This document shows positions 54,988 to 64,000 of a stretch of 64,000 nt of DNA, piece by piece. The stretch's first letter is position 1, and each line of letters opens with the position of its first letter. Below the pieces are notes generated by a model, which worked only from the letters and a program-made list of their open reading frames with translations, was not told the origin of the DNA and made no database searches. Position numbers and translations under genes: made by a program. Source of the stretch: Phymatolithon calcareum (Eukaryota; Rhodophyta; Florideophyceae; Hapalidiales); assembly GCA_977006965.1 (NCBI GenBank), contig OZ345364.1, forward strand, positions 2,790,001 through 2,854,000. The letters are read 5' to 3'.

Positions 54988-56296
54988 GAATTGGCTCATG
55001 TCGCCCGTGCGAACCTTGATCTTGTGGACCATTTCGTAACGACGATAGATTTATACGGCGAGAGATCACCTTCAACTCTCCTGTTTCGGGTCGAAAACTG
55101 CGAATTGTCTTCGAATGCATGCGCAAGACTTGAGATGATAGTGCAATTTTCTGGAGAACTCAAACTAGTAAGTGTGCGGATAATCTACTTCGACTGACCG
55201 GCGGACGGGTGCGGCGCCGCGGTGCTCAGGCCGAAGGCGGACGGAAGCGAGATGGTTCGTGGTTGCCAGGCGTACGGCAGCGGCATATGCTTTTTTCGCG
55301 GCGGGAGCGGGCAGGGCGGTGGAGTATCCGGTACGTATTTGTAGTGGCGTGCCGCGGCGTAGTGTGGCGGGGAGGGAATGGTCTTTCGATTTACACGTGT
55401 ATGAGGTAAATAGGACCTGCAGGGAGGACCAACTTGGGCCCGGAGGCCCACGGCGCCACCACGGCACCCGAAAAAATCGGGTCGGTTAAGGTCGCCTGGA
55501 GCTCTGGGAGGTTATTTGTTATTGTCAGTGTGTATTGAGTAAGAGTTCGGTCATTGATAAAGTTCATAGTTTCTGATTTCCGTGAGTTTTTGGAGTCAAC
55601 ACAATTGCTATAATTAATCAGATGCCAGATTGTAGTCAACAATGCGTGTGCTTTTTCCAACATTTCTCACTTTACTGTATCTTATGCTCTATATGGTCAA
55701 CTAAATTCATTCTAAGTTCTTGAAAAGAATTCATGGTCCTTCTTAAATGAAAGCCTTTTTACAAAAAACATCAGGAAATTAGAACACAAGACTTTTATTG
55801 TTGCCGAAAATGTGCATTAGGACTCGCTAGAGATTTATTCGGGCAAAGTTCGTGCTTGTTATGAATCTGTTGAAAGTCAATCTGTGGCCGAATGATAGCT
55901 TCCAGGAGAAGAAAGACGAGCTGAGCTCAAGAAAGTTCATACTCCTGAAATTTTTTGTACTTGTTCTGAACAGGTTCCATGCCGCATCCTGACTCAAATT
56001 GAGTATGCTGTATTCAAATTTGAAGAAAAATAAGATAGATGAAGATTAGATCCTACACTGGAAACGGGTACAGTACAATAAGAACAAATTTGACATAAAA
56101 AGCTAGGTATCATTGATTGATATACTGTATCGATATTTAGATATGCTGTTTAATTTTCCAAATTAGAAATATTGATCTTAAAAGTTTGAATACATTCGTT
56201 TTGATCCCCATTTCATGCCGCTCTCGGATTGATTTCTTATCAACCATCACAATTATTTCTTTCCTCGCTCATTGCAGCACCAACTCTCTGATCGCC
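54988..56296. other. gene-poor stretch with a GC-rich island
   Basis: A sharply GC-rich segment at about 55195-55480 is open in several frames on both strands but has no recognised protein. It may be a 5' region or a decayed exon. 55500-56296 is AT-rich; TATA-like words (GATATACTGTATCGATATTTAG, read in parts, near 56117-56140) precede the zinc-finger gene by about 160 bp. Confidence 0.35.
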
Positions 56297-56827
56297 ATGC
56301 CAGCGAAGGGAGGCGTGTGTAAGCGGTCGATGGACTATTTACTCAACCACGGCTTTGACGCATCCCAAGGCCGTGTCTCCTTCGTCCCACCTGCGAACAA
56401 ATGCTTAGCCTGTAGAAAAAGTTATCAGGATGCCAACAGATTGCCGGCTCATCAGCGCTTCATGCATCCTCTTGACAGACCTCATCAGTGCCCTCATTGC
56501 CAAGCTGCGTGCAGGCAGAAGGGAAACTTGAACAAGCACATCAAGAGTGTACACTACAAAATCAAGAATTTTCCTTGCATGAGATGTGATGCTAAGTTTT
56601 CATTTCAAAGCGGACTTCATCGGCACAAACGAATGGTTCATGGCTCTATACGCCCTTACGTGTGCGAGGTATGTCATTCCACTTTCAAGCAAAAAGCACA
56701 AAAGCAGAGGCACATATCTAGTGTGCACAAGAAGGTGAAGCCTTGCCGCTGCTTCTGTGGTGCAGCAATTGGAGAGATATATAATTTGCGCATGCACCAG
56801 AAAGCCGTACATAACGGCTCTAGCTGA
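56297..56827 (+). CDS. C2H2 zinc-finger protein with five fingers
   Basis: ATG at 56297 (context ATCGCCATGCC) gives 176 residues; the frame is open upstream to 56186 but has no earlier ATG. Fingers at residues 36-57 (C-x2-C-x12-H-x4-H), 65-86, 94-115 and 123-144 all keep the same spacing. The fifth at about 150-172 has an atypical start, C-R-C-F-C, then H-x4-H. Linkers are short (PLDRPHQ, GSIRPYV), close to the classical TGEKP-type length, so the fingers probably bind DNA as an array. The protein has almost nothing besides fingers: a 35-residue N-terminus and a 4-residue tail. No activation or repression domain is visible. Intact frame and regular finger spacing indicate a live or very young gene. 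It may be a host transcription factor or a domesticated transposon-derived finger protein. Confidence 0.85.
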   Translation: MPAKGGVCKRSMDYLLNHGFDASQGRVSFVPPANKCLACRKSYQDANRLPAHQRFMHPLDRPHQCPHCQAACRQKGNLNKHIKSVHYKIKNFPCMRCDAKFSFQSGLHRHKRMVHGSIRPYVCEVCHSTFKQKAQKQRHISSVHKKVKPCRCFCGAAIGEIYNLRMHQKAVHNGSS

Positions 56828-57127
56828 CCGAAACCATACTAAATCTTGCTGCAGCTTGCTGCATTTCATGGTCGCTTTCCTGTAGGCGCCGAACTGTAGT
56901 AGGCACTTGGTATCGTTAGGCGGATACCAGACGAGCTTCGTTCTGTGTGCGCCAACAGCACTAAAACGCTTCTTAGTCTTTTTTAAGGTGCAGGATTATC
57001 AGAGCGAGCATAGGAAGCTTGGACAACTGATAGAGTTCTGTCTCCCTTCGTCAGCAGATATCCAGGAGCTATACCATGTGCCCAAAAGCTTGTTTATACT
57101 TTTTGTAGTCTGGAGGAAAACTAAAAT

Positions 57128-57389
57128 GAATCTTTACAGCTATTGAAAATTCTTTTGTTTGCACTGCATATGGAACGCTTGGACGAAATTCATGCTTCGT
57201 TCCTTAGCTCTTAGTCATCAATCCGTTGTCATCATTTTGTTTTCCGTCCTAGAATCTTGAATCTTTACAGTTATTGAAAATTCCTTTGTTTTTACTGCAT
57301 ATGGAAAGCTTGGACGAATGTCATGCTTCGTTCCTTAGCTCTTAGTCATCAATCAGTTGTCATCATTTGGATTTCCGTCCTGGAATCTT
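57128..57389. repeat. tandem duplication of a 131-bp unit
   Basis: 57128-57258 and 57259-57389 both run from GAATCTTTACAG(C/T)TATTG to CCGTCCT(A/G)GAATCTT with about ten differences and a constant 131-bp offset. The unit is non-coding as far as I can see and begins 300 bp after the zinc-finger gene. Confidence 0.9.
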
Positions 57390-58904
57390 CCATTGCGGCA
57401 CGCGTCTTTTCGTGGGCTTCATCATCTGGCGTAGAGTACCAGATTGAGGGTTGTTCTTGCAGCGGTCTTTGAAGTCCCTGTTGATGCCCAACACGTCCTG
57501 ATGAGAAGAGACCCAGGTGCTAGAGCTCTCGTTTTGTGCAATTTGCTGATTGTTCCGACTGACATGGCCACTGTGCCCAGGACCAGAACGAATGTCTGTG
57601 ACGGGCACACGACGGAAGATAGCAAGTCAACATAATTCACAAACGTAATAATCGAAAGAAAGATGCGCTCTTGCATAGAGATCAAAAGCCTTTCTAATAT
57701 AAGCATGCACCCTTGGTAACTTATCCACCGTCGCTGTTCAAGCACGCGCCATAAGACGGCGCTCAACTTTTCCCACAGGCTCGCTTAGAAGACCACTTGG
57801 ATTATTGGATGGGCGTAAAGAGAGACGTATTTTCTCGGAATGACGCAGCTCAAGCTCTATGACAGCACGGGAAATGTCACGGGAAGGTGTATCATTTTTC
57901 AGCGTCAGGAAGAAACTATCCCCATGCAATAGACGAAGCTCTTCCGTCATTTCACGAGTGGCCTGGGATGGGCCGATAGATCCTCTAGCTGCATGGCCCA
58001 GCCTCGCAAGTTGTAAGCAAAGTGCGGAGTGATGCATCATGATTAGCATCATGATGATTCCAGTCCCATAAAGTAGAAAACACTGGATGTAAAATAAGAA
58101 CGCGTGCCGCAGTCAAGGAACCACGATGAAGGACGTTTTTTTCATTCGCTGGACTGTGCCAGGTGGCTCATCGGACAAGGGTGACCGTAGAAGAGAAGTT
58201 AAGTCGTTGTCCATACTCATTCAGGGTTTTGTTGAAAATAAGCAGCTGCTAGTGATAATAGTTGCTGCCCATAAATGATTGCTCTGATTTCCAATATGGT
58301 CCGCATGTCTGGTCTTTTTTCAGAAGAAAGTTCGATTTTTGAGCTTGTATCATACTGATTCATTGCCACGTTTCAACAAGCCGCTACGTCTCAAGTATCA
58401 TTTGCGCCGTACTTTGAAAGAGGAGGATCCGGAATGTATTCTGGAGTGTTACAGAGCACTTTATGCACTCTATGGGCATATCCGGTCTTGCGCCATCAAA
58501 GGGCAGCTCTAGCTTTGATACACCACATGCAATATGGAGCAACGAGGGACCAGAAAATCTGTAATCTCTTTGCGAAGCACTGGTGCACGTGTGCACACGG
58601 CGATGGTCAGGCAACGGTGAGAGCGGTGGAGCTGGATGCGCCATCACAGCGTACTAGGGTGATATCAACTGCTAGTTTCTGGAACCGATCTTTGGTGGTT
58701 CAATACTCACTTTTTTTCAGCACCCTCCTCATCAATGTGACGAGGGTCTGGTTGACACTAGAGAATGATATGAAAAACTGTAGCCATTTAATCAGCAGAT
58801 TTCAAGGGTGAATACCATGGAGGCTGCCAGTTAATGAACGAACATGAGGTGTGAAATAAAAGAACGACTGTGCAATGTTCAGAATAAGTAGAACGCCTGC
58901 ACGA

Positions 58905-59055
58905 AGTTTCTCAGATAGCCCATTTTATGAGTTTTTCAAGATTCTAAGTTTTCATGAAATTCCGCTTGCATCCAAGTCTGCGAGCACTGGAGTCTACTTT
59001 TTAGATACTTTTTCGACGGTCGGTCGCATGTGGTGCTTTTTTCCCTAACACGCAC
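58905..59055 (+). repeat. dispersed repeat family 2, copy 2
   Basis: Diverged copy of 50309-50470 in the same orientation; see shared words there. On the minus strand both copies read a similar peptide (KKYLKSGLECLETSMQAEF versus KKYLKSRLQCSQTWMQAEF), so the source may have been coding. Confidence 0.8.
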
Positions 59056-59216
59056 GTCCATAAGAGTGGTGTCATTCGAAAGCTCCTGCCAAGTGTTTTC
59101 CAGTAGTACCGGGCGCATAACTGTGCGTGAACAGGAACATGATGTTCCATCGTCCTGAATAACATGCGAGAAAAGAATTAAAAATCTATAATATGTATTA
59201 TGATTCCACAACTACT

Positions 59217-59406
59217 TTTTTTTAATAATGTTTTCGAAAGATTTTCGCAGAGGTGGCGCACCATTTTCCACAGCGCGCACTCTTACCACTAGAACACCAC
59301 GTTTTTCAGCGTTCGATAACGCGTGGAACGGCGTGCAATTCATAATAGTGCGCAAACGAGAAGATGGTGCGCCATCGCCGCGAAAAACCGCCCTGAAAAT
59401 AATAAG
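59217..59406. repeat. 190-bp imperfect fold-back (MITE-like)
   Basis: The left half (about 59217-59311) and right half (about 59317-59406) are inverted copies, including GGTGGCGCACCATTTTC against GAAGATGGTGCGCCATC and ACACCACG against CGTGG. The spacer is under 10 bp. Both strands therefore read similar open frames. Confidence 0.8.
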
Positions 59407-60496
59407 AAATATACATACTTTCCAAATGACCAATGAAAAAGAGCTTTAGGATTCTATTAACAATCGTTATGTTTCTCTGCGTATGGTCACCAATTACAAG
59501 TAATCTGCTTGAGATATCACGAATTAGAAGTACCATCATGGCAAAAGTGATTTGTAGTTGGCTAGCACAGTTTCCAGCACAGGCATCAGTGAATGTGGTT
59601 GGTTTGGACCATTTCCAGAGCAGGGAAGCTATTTTGGTTGGCTAGCAATTTCCGGAACAGCGACGCTGTGCTCGAAATTGTGAATATAGAATGGGGATTA
59701 AAAATCGGTGGTGTATCATACGCCACTGAGACAAGAAATGTCTGTGCACATTTCGTGGCTAGTGTTGGACAGTGTGGAACAATAATGAATTTCTATTCGC
59801 TACTTTTCTGTAACTCACGTGTTTGAGTGTAGTGACGCGTCCCTACTGTCAGCCAACGAACGCGTAGAGTAGATGGAGGACGAGGCTATTCCCTTGATAC
59901 CCGGTTGTAAAATGGTGGCCTTCTATTTGCTAAGCGGCCCAGGATTGAGATATATGGGCCAAAGGAATGTGCACGATGCGTGCAGCAACACATGGATATC
60001 ATTGATACTATAATTGTGACATATAAAAATAACCAATTGAACGTCCGGCCATGTGAAATTACATTGTGGTATGGAAGGGGGAGCTTTTCGAGCGAGATGT
60101 TGATGTGAACGTGACGGAATTCTATTGGCTGCAGCTTAATTCTTGCATTGCACAATGCACATGAATCCGAGATTGATCTTGGCACCTACTGCGTTCGGAT
60201 GTACCAGTGTTTCCGATTTCTATGTTCGATGTTGCAAAGTGCCGACGAAGGACATGTCAGCTTGGAACATGGGATAGTCGATTGTCGTTTAGATGTGTAG
60301 AAATTTGAAGTGATGCATGTTGAGTAGAAGTTGTGGTGTAGTAGAGATTGAGATAAAAAATATGTTTAATGTTGTCAGAAAAGCTTCTCGAGAACATAAA
60401 ATGACTGTTACATTTCGCAGAAATGTATGTAGGAATCGTAGAGTAAACGTCGAGTTCCCCAGAGCGGAGAGGATCGAATCCGAAATCAGCACCACC

Positions 60497-61303
60497 ATGC
60501 TGGAGCAAAACATTGCGCTGCTGTCTTCTCACGGCATTCACCCTTGCCCAGTGATGGCGAAGAATGCCGCGCAGAGGTCGTGGCGATCCGCAAGACATTT
60601 TTTGATCATCTGAGGAGAAGTGCTCTCTCCGTCCTAGAAGGCGAAGCGGCGAAATTGTGGCGTGCCGCCGATCGGTGCACCGCGTCGTTTCCGAAGAGCC
60701 ACCCGCTTCGGGAGAAGTATCGCACTGGAGGCATGCGGCACGGACAACTTCCGACGATCGATGGTCTTCTTGTTGTGAAAGGCAAGTTGTGCCCGGAGTG
60801 CGACATTCTGTTTGAGGGCGACAGCACTTTGCGTCCTCACAGCAGTATGGTGCACAAAACAAGTATATCGCGAGACAGTTCGATATCTGAAAACGTCGTT
60901 GTGCCAAAGTTTGTCGCGCAAAAATTTTTCGAAAAAGCTTTTCCTCATCGAAGATGCGGAGGCCGGCATCGATTGCCGCCGTGATGGTGATCCTGACATC
61001 ATCGCTGCGCTTGCCAGTTACGACCCTGGAGAAGTATCGCCGACGTATATTCGGGCGGCAAGTGATCGCGAAAAGAGCGGCTTTGACAGGCTCGCTAACG
61101 GCCAAGAGCGCCTTGACGCCGTCAGCCTCTCTCTTGGCAATGCATGGAGTCTCATTCGGCTAGGGGAAGCTGGTCTCGAGTCTGCTCTTGTGTCGTCGCA
61201 AACGGTTAAGCAGCTGTTTGTCGATGCGCGAGAGTTGTTCCGCGGGGTGGACAGTTTTCGGTCCACCTTGGTAGCTATTAGCCCAGGCGGAACACTGGAG
61301 TAG
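60497..61303 (+). pseudogene. zinc-finger protein relic with two frameshifts (DUF3505-like layout)
   Basis: The coding thread starts at ATG 60497 (MLEQNIALLSSHGIHPCP), moves frame near 60550, continues EECRAEVVAIRKTFFDHLRR with LEGEAAKLWRAADRC, then a C2H2-like finger C-P-E-C-D-I-L-F-E-x7-H-x4-H (about 60790-60858) followed by VVPKFVAQKFFEK. It moves frame again near 60930 and ends GIDCRRDGDPDIIAALASYD ... FRSTLVAISPGG with TAG at 61301-61303. A C2H2 finger followed by a 'V-Q/A-Q-x-F-F' segment is the layout of the DUF3505-type proteins known from fungal genomes and transposons; this is a tentative resemblance. GC-rich composition and protein-like residues on both sides of each shift argue for a recently broken gene of about 265 residues. 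Confidence 0.55.
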
Positions 61304-61571
61304 AAGAAGCCGTTTCAGTTCTTTAACGACGACCAACGTTGGGATCGTATTATCTTCTGATGCTGGGGACAACAGAAGGGATTGCGATTAAATATTTGAA
61401 AATCATGTTTTACGATTACGGAGGACAGGCCATTCTGTACTGTTCTCACTGCTTCCTATGATACTGTGGCAGCCTTACATTGAATAAACTTGCAGTGTGC
61501 CTGCCAACAACAGTACGTCTACTGAAACGCGGGTGTGTGCATGCGCCGCGAAACTGTTCTCTCTTTCGGAA
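61304..61571. other. intergenic
   Basis: Nothing is recognised between the zinc-finger relic and the next ORF. Confidence 0.35.
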
Positions 61572-62296
61572 ATGTCGACCCCGGCGCCCGCGCTGCCCTT
61601 TCACTCAACCCTGTACGAAGAAGACCCTGCCCTCACCGCGCTACTTAGACTCGTGTCCGTCACATTCGGCTGTCTTGGCGCCGAAGAGGAGTTCGACCTC
61701 GCTCGCCGCCCCATTTCTGTGGGGCAGAATATGGAGCGCGTCCCTCTGCCAGAGACTGATAATATCGGAAGTCTTTTCGGTGGACCTACTGCGCCGGACG
61801 CTGTCACCACAACCGGCGCCGTAATCCCACAGGTATTTGCGCCCAATTCTATTACGCTTACCACTGCTCAACGCGCTTTTCGTGTCGCGTCACCCACCGT
61901 ACAGGGCGATGCCGCTCACAACGTCTCCCTGGCATTTGATGGTGCCACAGTGCAGCCCCGCGTTCGTGTTTGAGCCGCACCTCTCACCGCGCTCTCTGCG
62001 CTTGTGACGGTTCCTCCACCTGGGTTTCTTGCCGAATTTTCCCTGGCATTGCATCAAAGGCCATAAAGATTCTTGCCAAAGTCCGTCCGCACCAATCTGC
62101 AACTGCGGTTCTTGCTCTCAACGTTCTTGCTGTCGCCGTTGCCGACGTATTTCCACAACGCGAAAGACCACAAGTTACTGTCCGGGGTTCATCATTTGCC
62201 GATTTAGTCGGCGCATTACGCATGTCGGAAAATCCCTCACCGTCACTGAAGCCACGAAGCGCGCGCCATGCCGTTACGGGAAACGGCAACTTTTGA
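61572..62296 (+). CDS. unrecognised GC-rich ORF pair, possibly one gene with an 89-nt intron
   Basis: The first frame, ATG 61572 to TGA 61974-61976, encodes 134 residues or slightly fewer (MSTPAPALPFHSTLYEEDPA, then LLRLVSVTFGCLGAEEEF). A second protein-like frame follows in a different phase to 62296 (AIKILAKVRPHQSATAVLAL, then VTVRGSSFADLVGALRMSEN). A canonical GT at 61971 and AG at 62058-62059 would remove 89 nt and join the two in phase, giving about 212 residues. Both parts are Ala/Val/Thr-rich and soluble-looking. I recognise no family. Alternatives are two separate ORFs or one ORF with a frameshift; the intron is an inference from phase alone. Confidence 0.4.
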
Positions 62297-62369
62297 TTTT
62301 ATTTGATGTTTCAATACTCCTGATTTATCGAACTCAAATGCACGTTTCTGCAATAGCTCCATTTTATTG

Positions 62370-63200
62370 ATATTCTGTCATGGCCTTCGTACTCTAGAAG
62401 CTAACATTGAAGAGAGGGTCGCTCAGCTTGGTCATGATACAGGTAATATTCGCAACTGCGTGGAAGCAGATCCCGTGGAGGGAAACATCATGCCGGAATG
62501 TATCAGAGAGGACACGAAAGTTTTTGAAGGGGGAGTTCACGGTCTCATGCCTTGCCCGTATCGTAGCATACGTCAGTTTTTATTGGTTATAGCTTGCAGG
62601 GGGCTGTTCGCATTTTTCATCCCGGTGCCATTTGTCAGCGATGACTTTCTCGCCGGGAGCAAGGGCATGTTTCATGCCAAGTCGGAAAATAGAAACATCA
62701 GGAAATGCACCACATGCGAACGGCACATGCACCCAAACAACAGTACCAGAGCTTATGCATAGTCAAACCTCGTAGCGCAAACCAGCACTCTTAAATTTGT
62801 GAGAGTACCATTTCGAGTCGAATGGTGTTGGTTCCTGATTTCGGCAGTCGGTGCCATCAATGCTCACATAGCACTTCTTCATCGCGAAACCATCGCGCCG
62901 GGAGTTCCAATCAATCTGTTTGTGATGTTAGCAGTAGTAACAATCGGCTTGATGCTGGATTGGAATGAGAACAACATACCACGTTCATTGCAGCAATCAA
63001 ACGAACAAAGAACCACTGCCACTTTCGGAACGTCTTCTCATCAGCACAGCACAGCGCGCTGTTCACGTTCTAGCTGGCGTAGTGCTTCAGAAATACAAGC
63101 GCCCAGAGCAGGTGCTTCGGTTCGCTTCCTCTTGGGCGATCATTTGCCAGGAAAGCCCATTTAACTGTACGCGCTTTTGCCGTCACACCAAACATACCAC
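62370..63200 (-). pseudogene. PIF/Harbinger transposase (DDE_Tnp_4 type) relic
   Basis: The minus strand reads, in order: PKHLLWALVFLKHYAS, ADEKTFRKWQWFFVRLIAAM (about 63165-63000), then after indels KCYVSIDGTDCRNQEPTPFD with SKWYSHKFKSAGLRYEV, a TGA, VVWVHVPFACGAFPDVSIFR, PGEKVIADKWHRDEKC, a TAA, RARHETVNSPFKNFRVL and FRHDVSLHGICFHAVANI. These are the blocks of DDE_4 Harbinger transposases, with catalytic Asp in DGTDC, Asp in ADK...RDE and Glu in RARHE all retained. At least two in-frame stops plus indels in the N-terminal half inactivate it. No long open frame exposes this gene; it is visible only through the stops. Terminal repeats and the myb-like partner ORF were not found. Confidence 0.82.
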
Positions 63201-64000
63201 GAAAACGGCGACGTGCGAAAGAGCTGTCCTCGTTTCGCCATAATCGAGATGATCAAGCCGGTAATGGCGTGTTTTTTCTTCGAAAATAAAATTGGAAAAA
63301 ATCGGTAATTTTTTAACTCTGTTTTGTTGGCTGACTTAAAAATCTAATTTCTACACGTGTTCATGTACGTAACCTTTTCGATTGTCTTCGCACTTGCAAC
63401 GAATTTGAAAACGCATATCTTTTACGAGCGTTCCTAGTAAAGAAACAGTAGATTTTTCTTAAATTGTCTTCGGTTCTTAATTCTATGGTGTTTGAGGTTG
63501 TGAAGAAGAATAGAAGCAACACGACGATATCATTTTTTTGCAAAAGTAATAATTTATCTCTAATTGATGCTATATGCAAAAAACGTTTGCCTTCCGAATC
63601 CAGCGTTTTTTTGAATTTTCCTGGTCCATGACGACTTCATACTTCAACTATTCTAGGTTTACATTCTACTTGGACAATAGTCCTAACAGAAAATTGAAGA
63701 AAACTGTTCAACGAATTGAAAAAGAGAGCATGGCATGGCGTTAAAGTGTTACTTTTTGATTGCCCCGGCGATGCAGTGACTGTGTTTTCGCTTGCATTGG
63801 CAGTTACGTACATTTGAAAATTATTCTTTCGAATCAGAATTCGAATGTTGTGGGCTACCTGAGTATGATGTAATACTTATACACGTGTCATGATTATCCC
63901 CGTTTCTGTTTCGCGCTAAACCGAAACGGTGCGAATCATCATGTGTGATATCATACTCAGAGAGCCCAGTATATAAGTCCGCCGTGCACTTCGTGCCATA
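63201..64000. other. gene-free stretch ending in a long hairpin
   Basis: AT-rich, no gene recognised. 63851-63968 forms a long imperfect hairpin (listed separately), followed at once by a TATATAAG-like word at about 63970-63977. Confidence 0.4.
63851..63968. repeat. 118-nt imperfect hairpin
   Basis: TGGGCT/AGCCCA, then CTGAGTATGAT against ATCATACTCAG, then CATGATT against AATCATCATG, then CCGTTTC against GAAACGG around a loop of about 14 nt. The arms are about 50 nt with bulges, the geometry of a small-RNA precursor or a MITE. Confidence 0.8.

Larger units (their letters stand above)
57390..60496. other. gene-poor stretch with repeats
   Basis: Contains dispersed repeat family 2 copy 2 (58905-59055), a partial relative of the 40.7-kb fold-backs (about 59111-59140) and the long fold-back 59217-59406. 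A minus-strand frame at 57738-58052 (EELRLLHGDSFFLTLKND, then RAVIELELRHSEKIRLSL) is mildly protein-like but unassigned. Confidence 0.4.

Noticed and set aside
59212-59449. Two overlapping small proteins on opposite strands with similar sequence
   Set aside because: Their similarity is a consequence of the underlying inverted repeat, not of two genes.
60257-61105. 282-residue minus-strand frame across the zinc-finger relic
   Set aside because: Composition is unlike a protein, and the plus strand carries the finger and helices in consistent order.

Overview
The window looks like nuclear DNA from a eukaryote with compact, mostly intronless genes set in a large, AT-richer sea of decayed transposons. 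My best guess is a florideophyte red alga of the Chondrus type. That rests on gene style (GC-rich uninterrupted ORFs, few introns) and the transposon mix, not on a marker gene, so I hold it at roughly 0.5. No rRNA, tRNA or CRISPR array was found.

Only a few ORFs look like intact host genes: an 891-aa armadillo-repeat protein (9901-12576, +), a small two-helix membrane protein (14221-14847, -) and a 176-aa protein with five C2H2 zinc fingers (56297-56827, +). An unrecognised GC-rich ORF pair at 61572-62296 (+) may be one gene with an 89-nt intron.

Almost everything else that can be named is mobile DNA, usually dead. From left to right: a Ty1/copia reverse-transcriptase fragment (1-428, -); a GC-rich minisatellite (945-1290); a Tc1-type DD34E element with stops (1669-2903, -); two copies of one LINE family, the second a 5'-truncated insertion with a 14-bp target duplication (12655-13550 and 15470-16924, +); a LINE C-terminal remnant (25500-25843, +); a hAT element with terminal inverted repeats and an 8-bp target duplication, inserted into a Sel1-repeat ORF (28170-30379, -); a DIRS/PAT-like tyrosine-recombinase element with a complete A1...B1-A2...B2 split-direct-repeat layout but no room for a reverse transcriptase (31199-35870, +); a dead Helitron (43551-47200, +); and a PIF/Harbinger transposase relic (62370-63200, -).

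Three repeat phenomena stand out. First, a 3.05-kb array of a 10-bp unit (51403-54454), about 305 copies with no variant seen. Second, at least a dozen near-perfect, short-loop or loop-free palindromes of unrelated sequence are scattered over the window, several with 18-28 bp arms; these look like products of a local inverted-duplication process rather than one transposon family. Third, there are several small fold-back families (40.7-41.1 kb, 50.1-50.3 kb, 59.2-59.4 kb) and a degenerate tandem repeat at 39.5-40.3 kb that reads as a repeated peptide on the minus strand. The genes show no operon-like organisation; each host gene stands alone between transposon debris.
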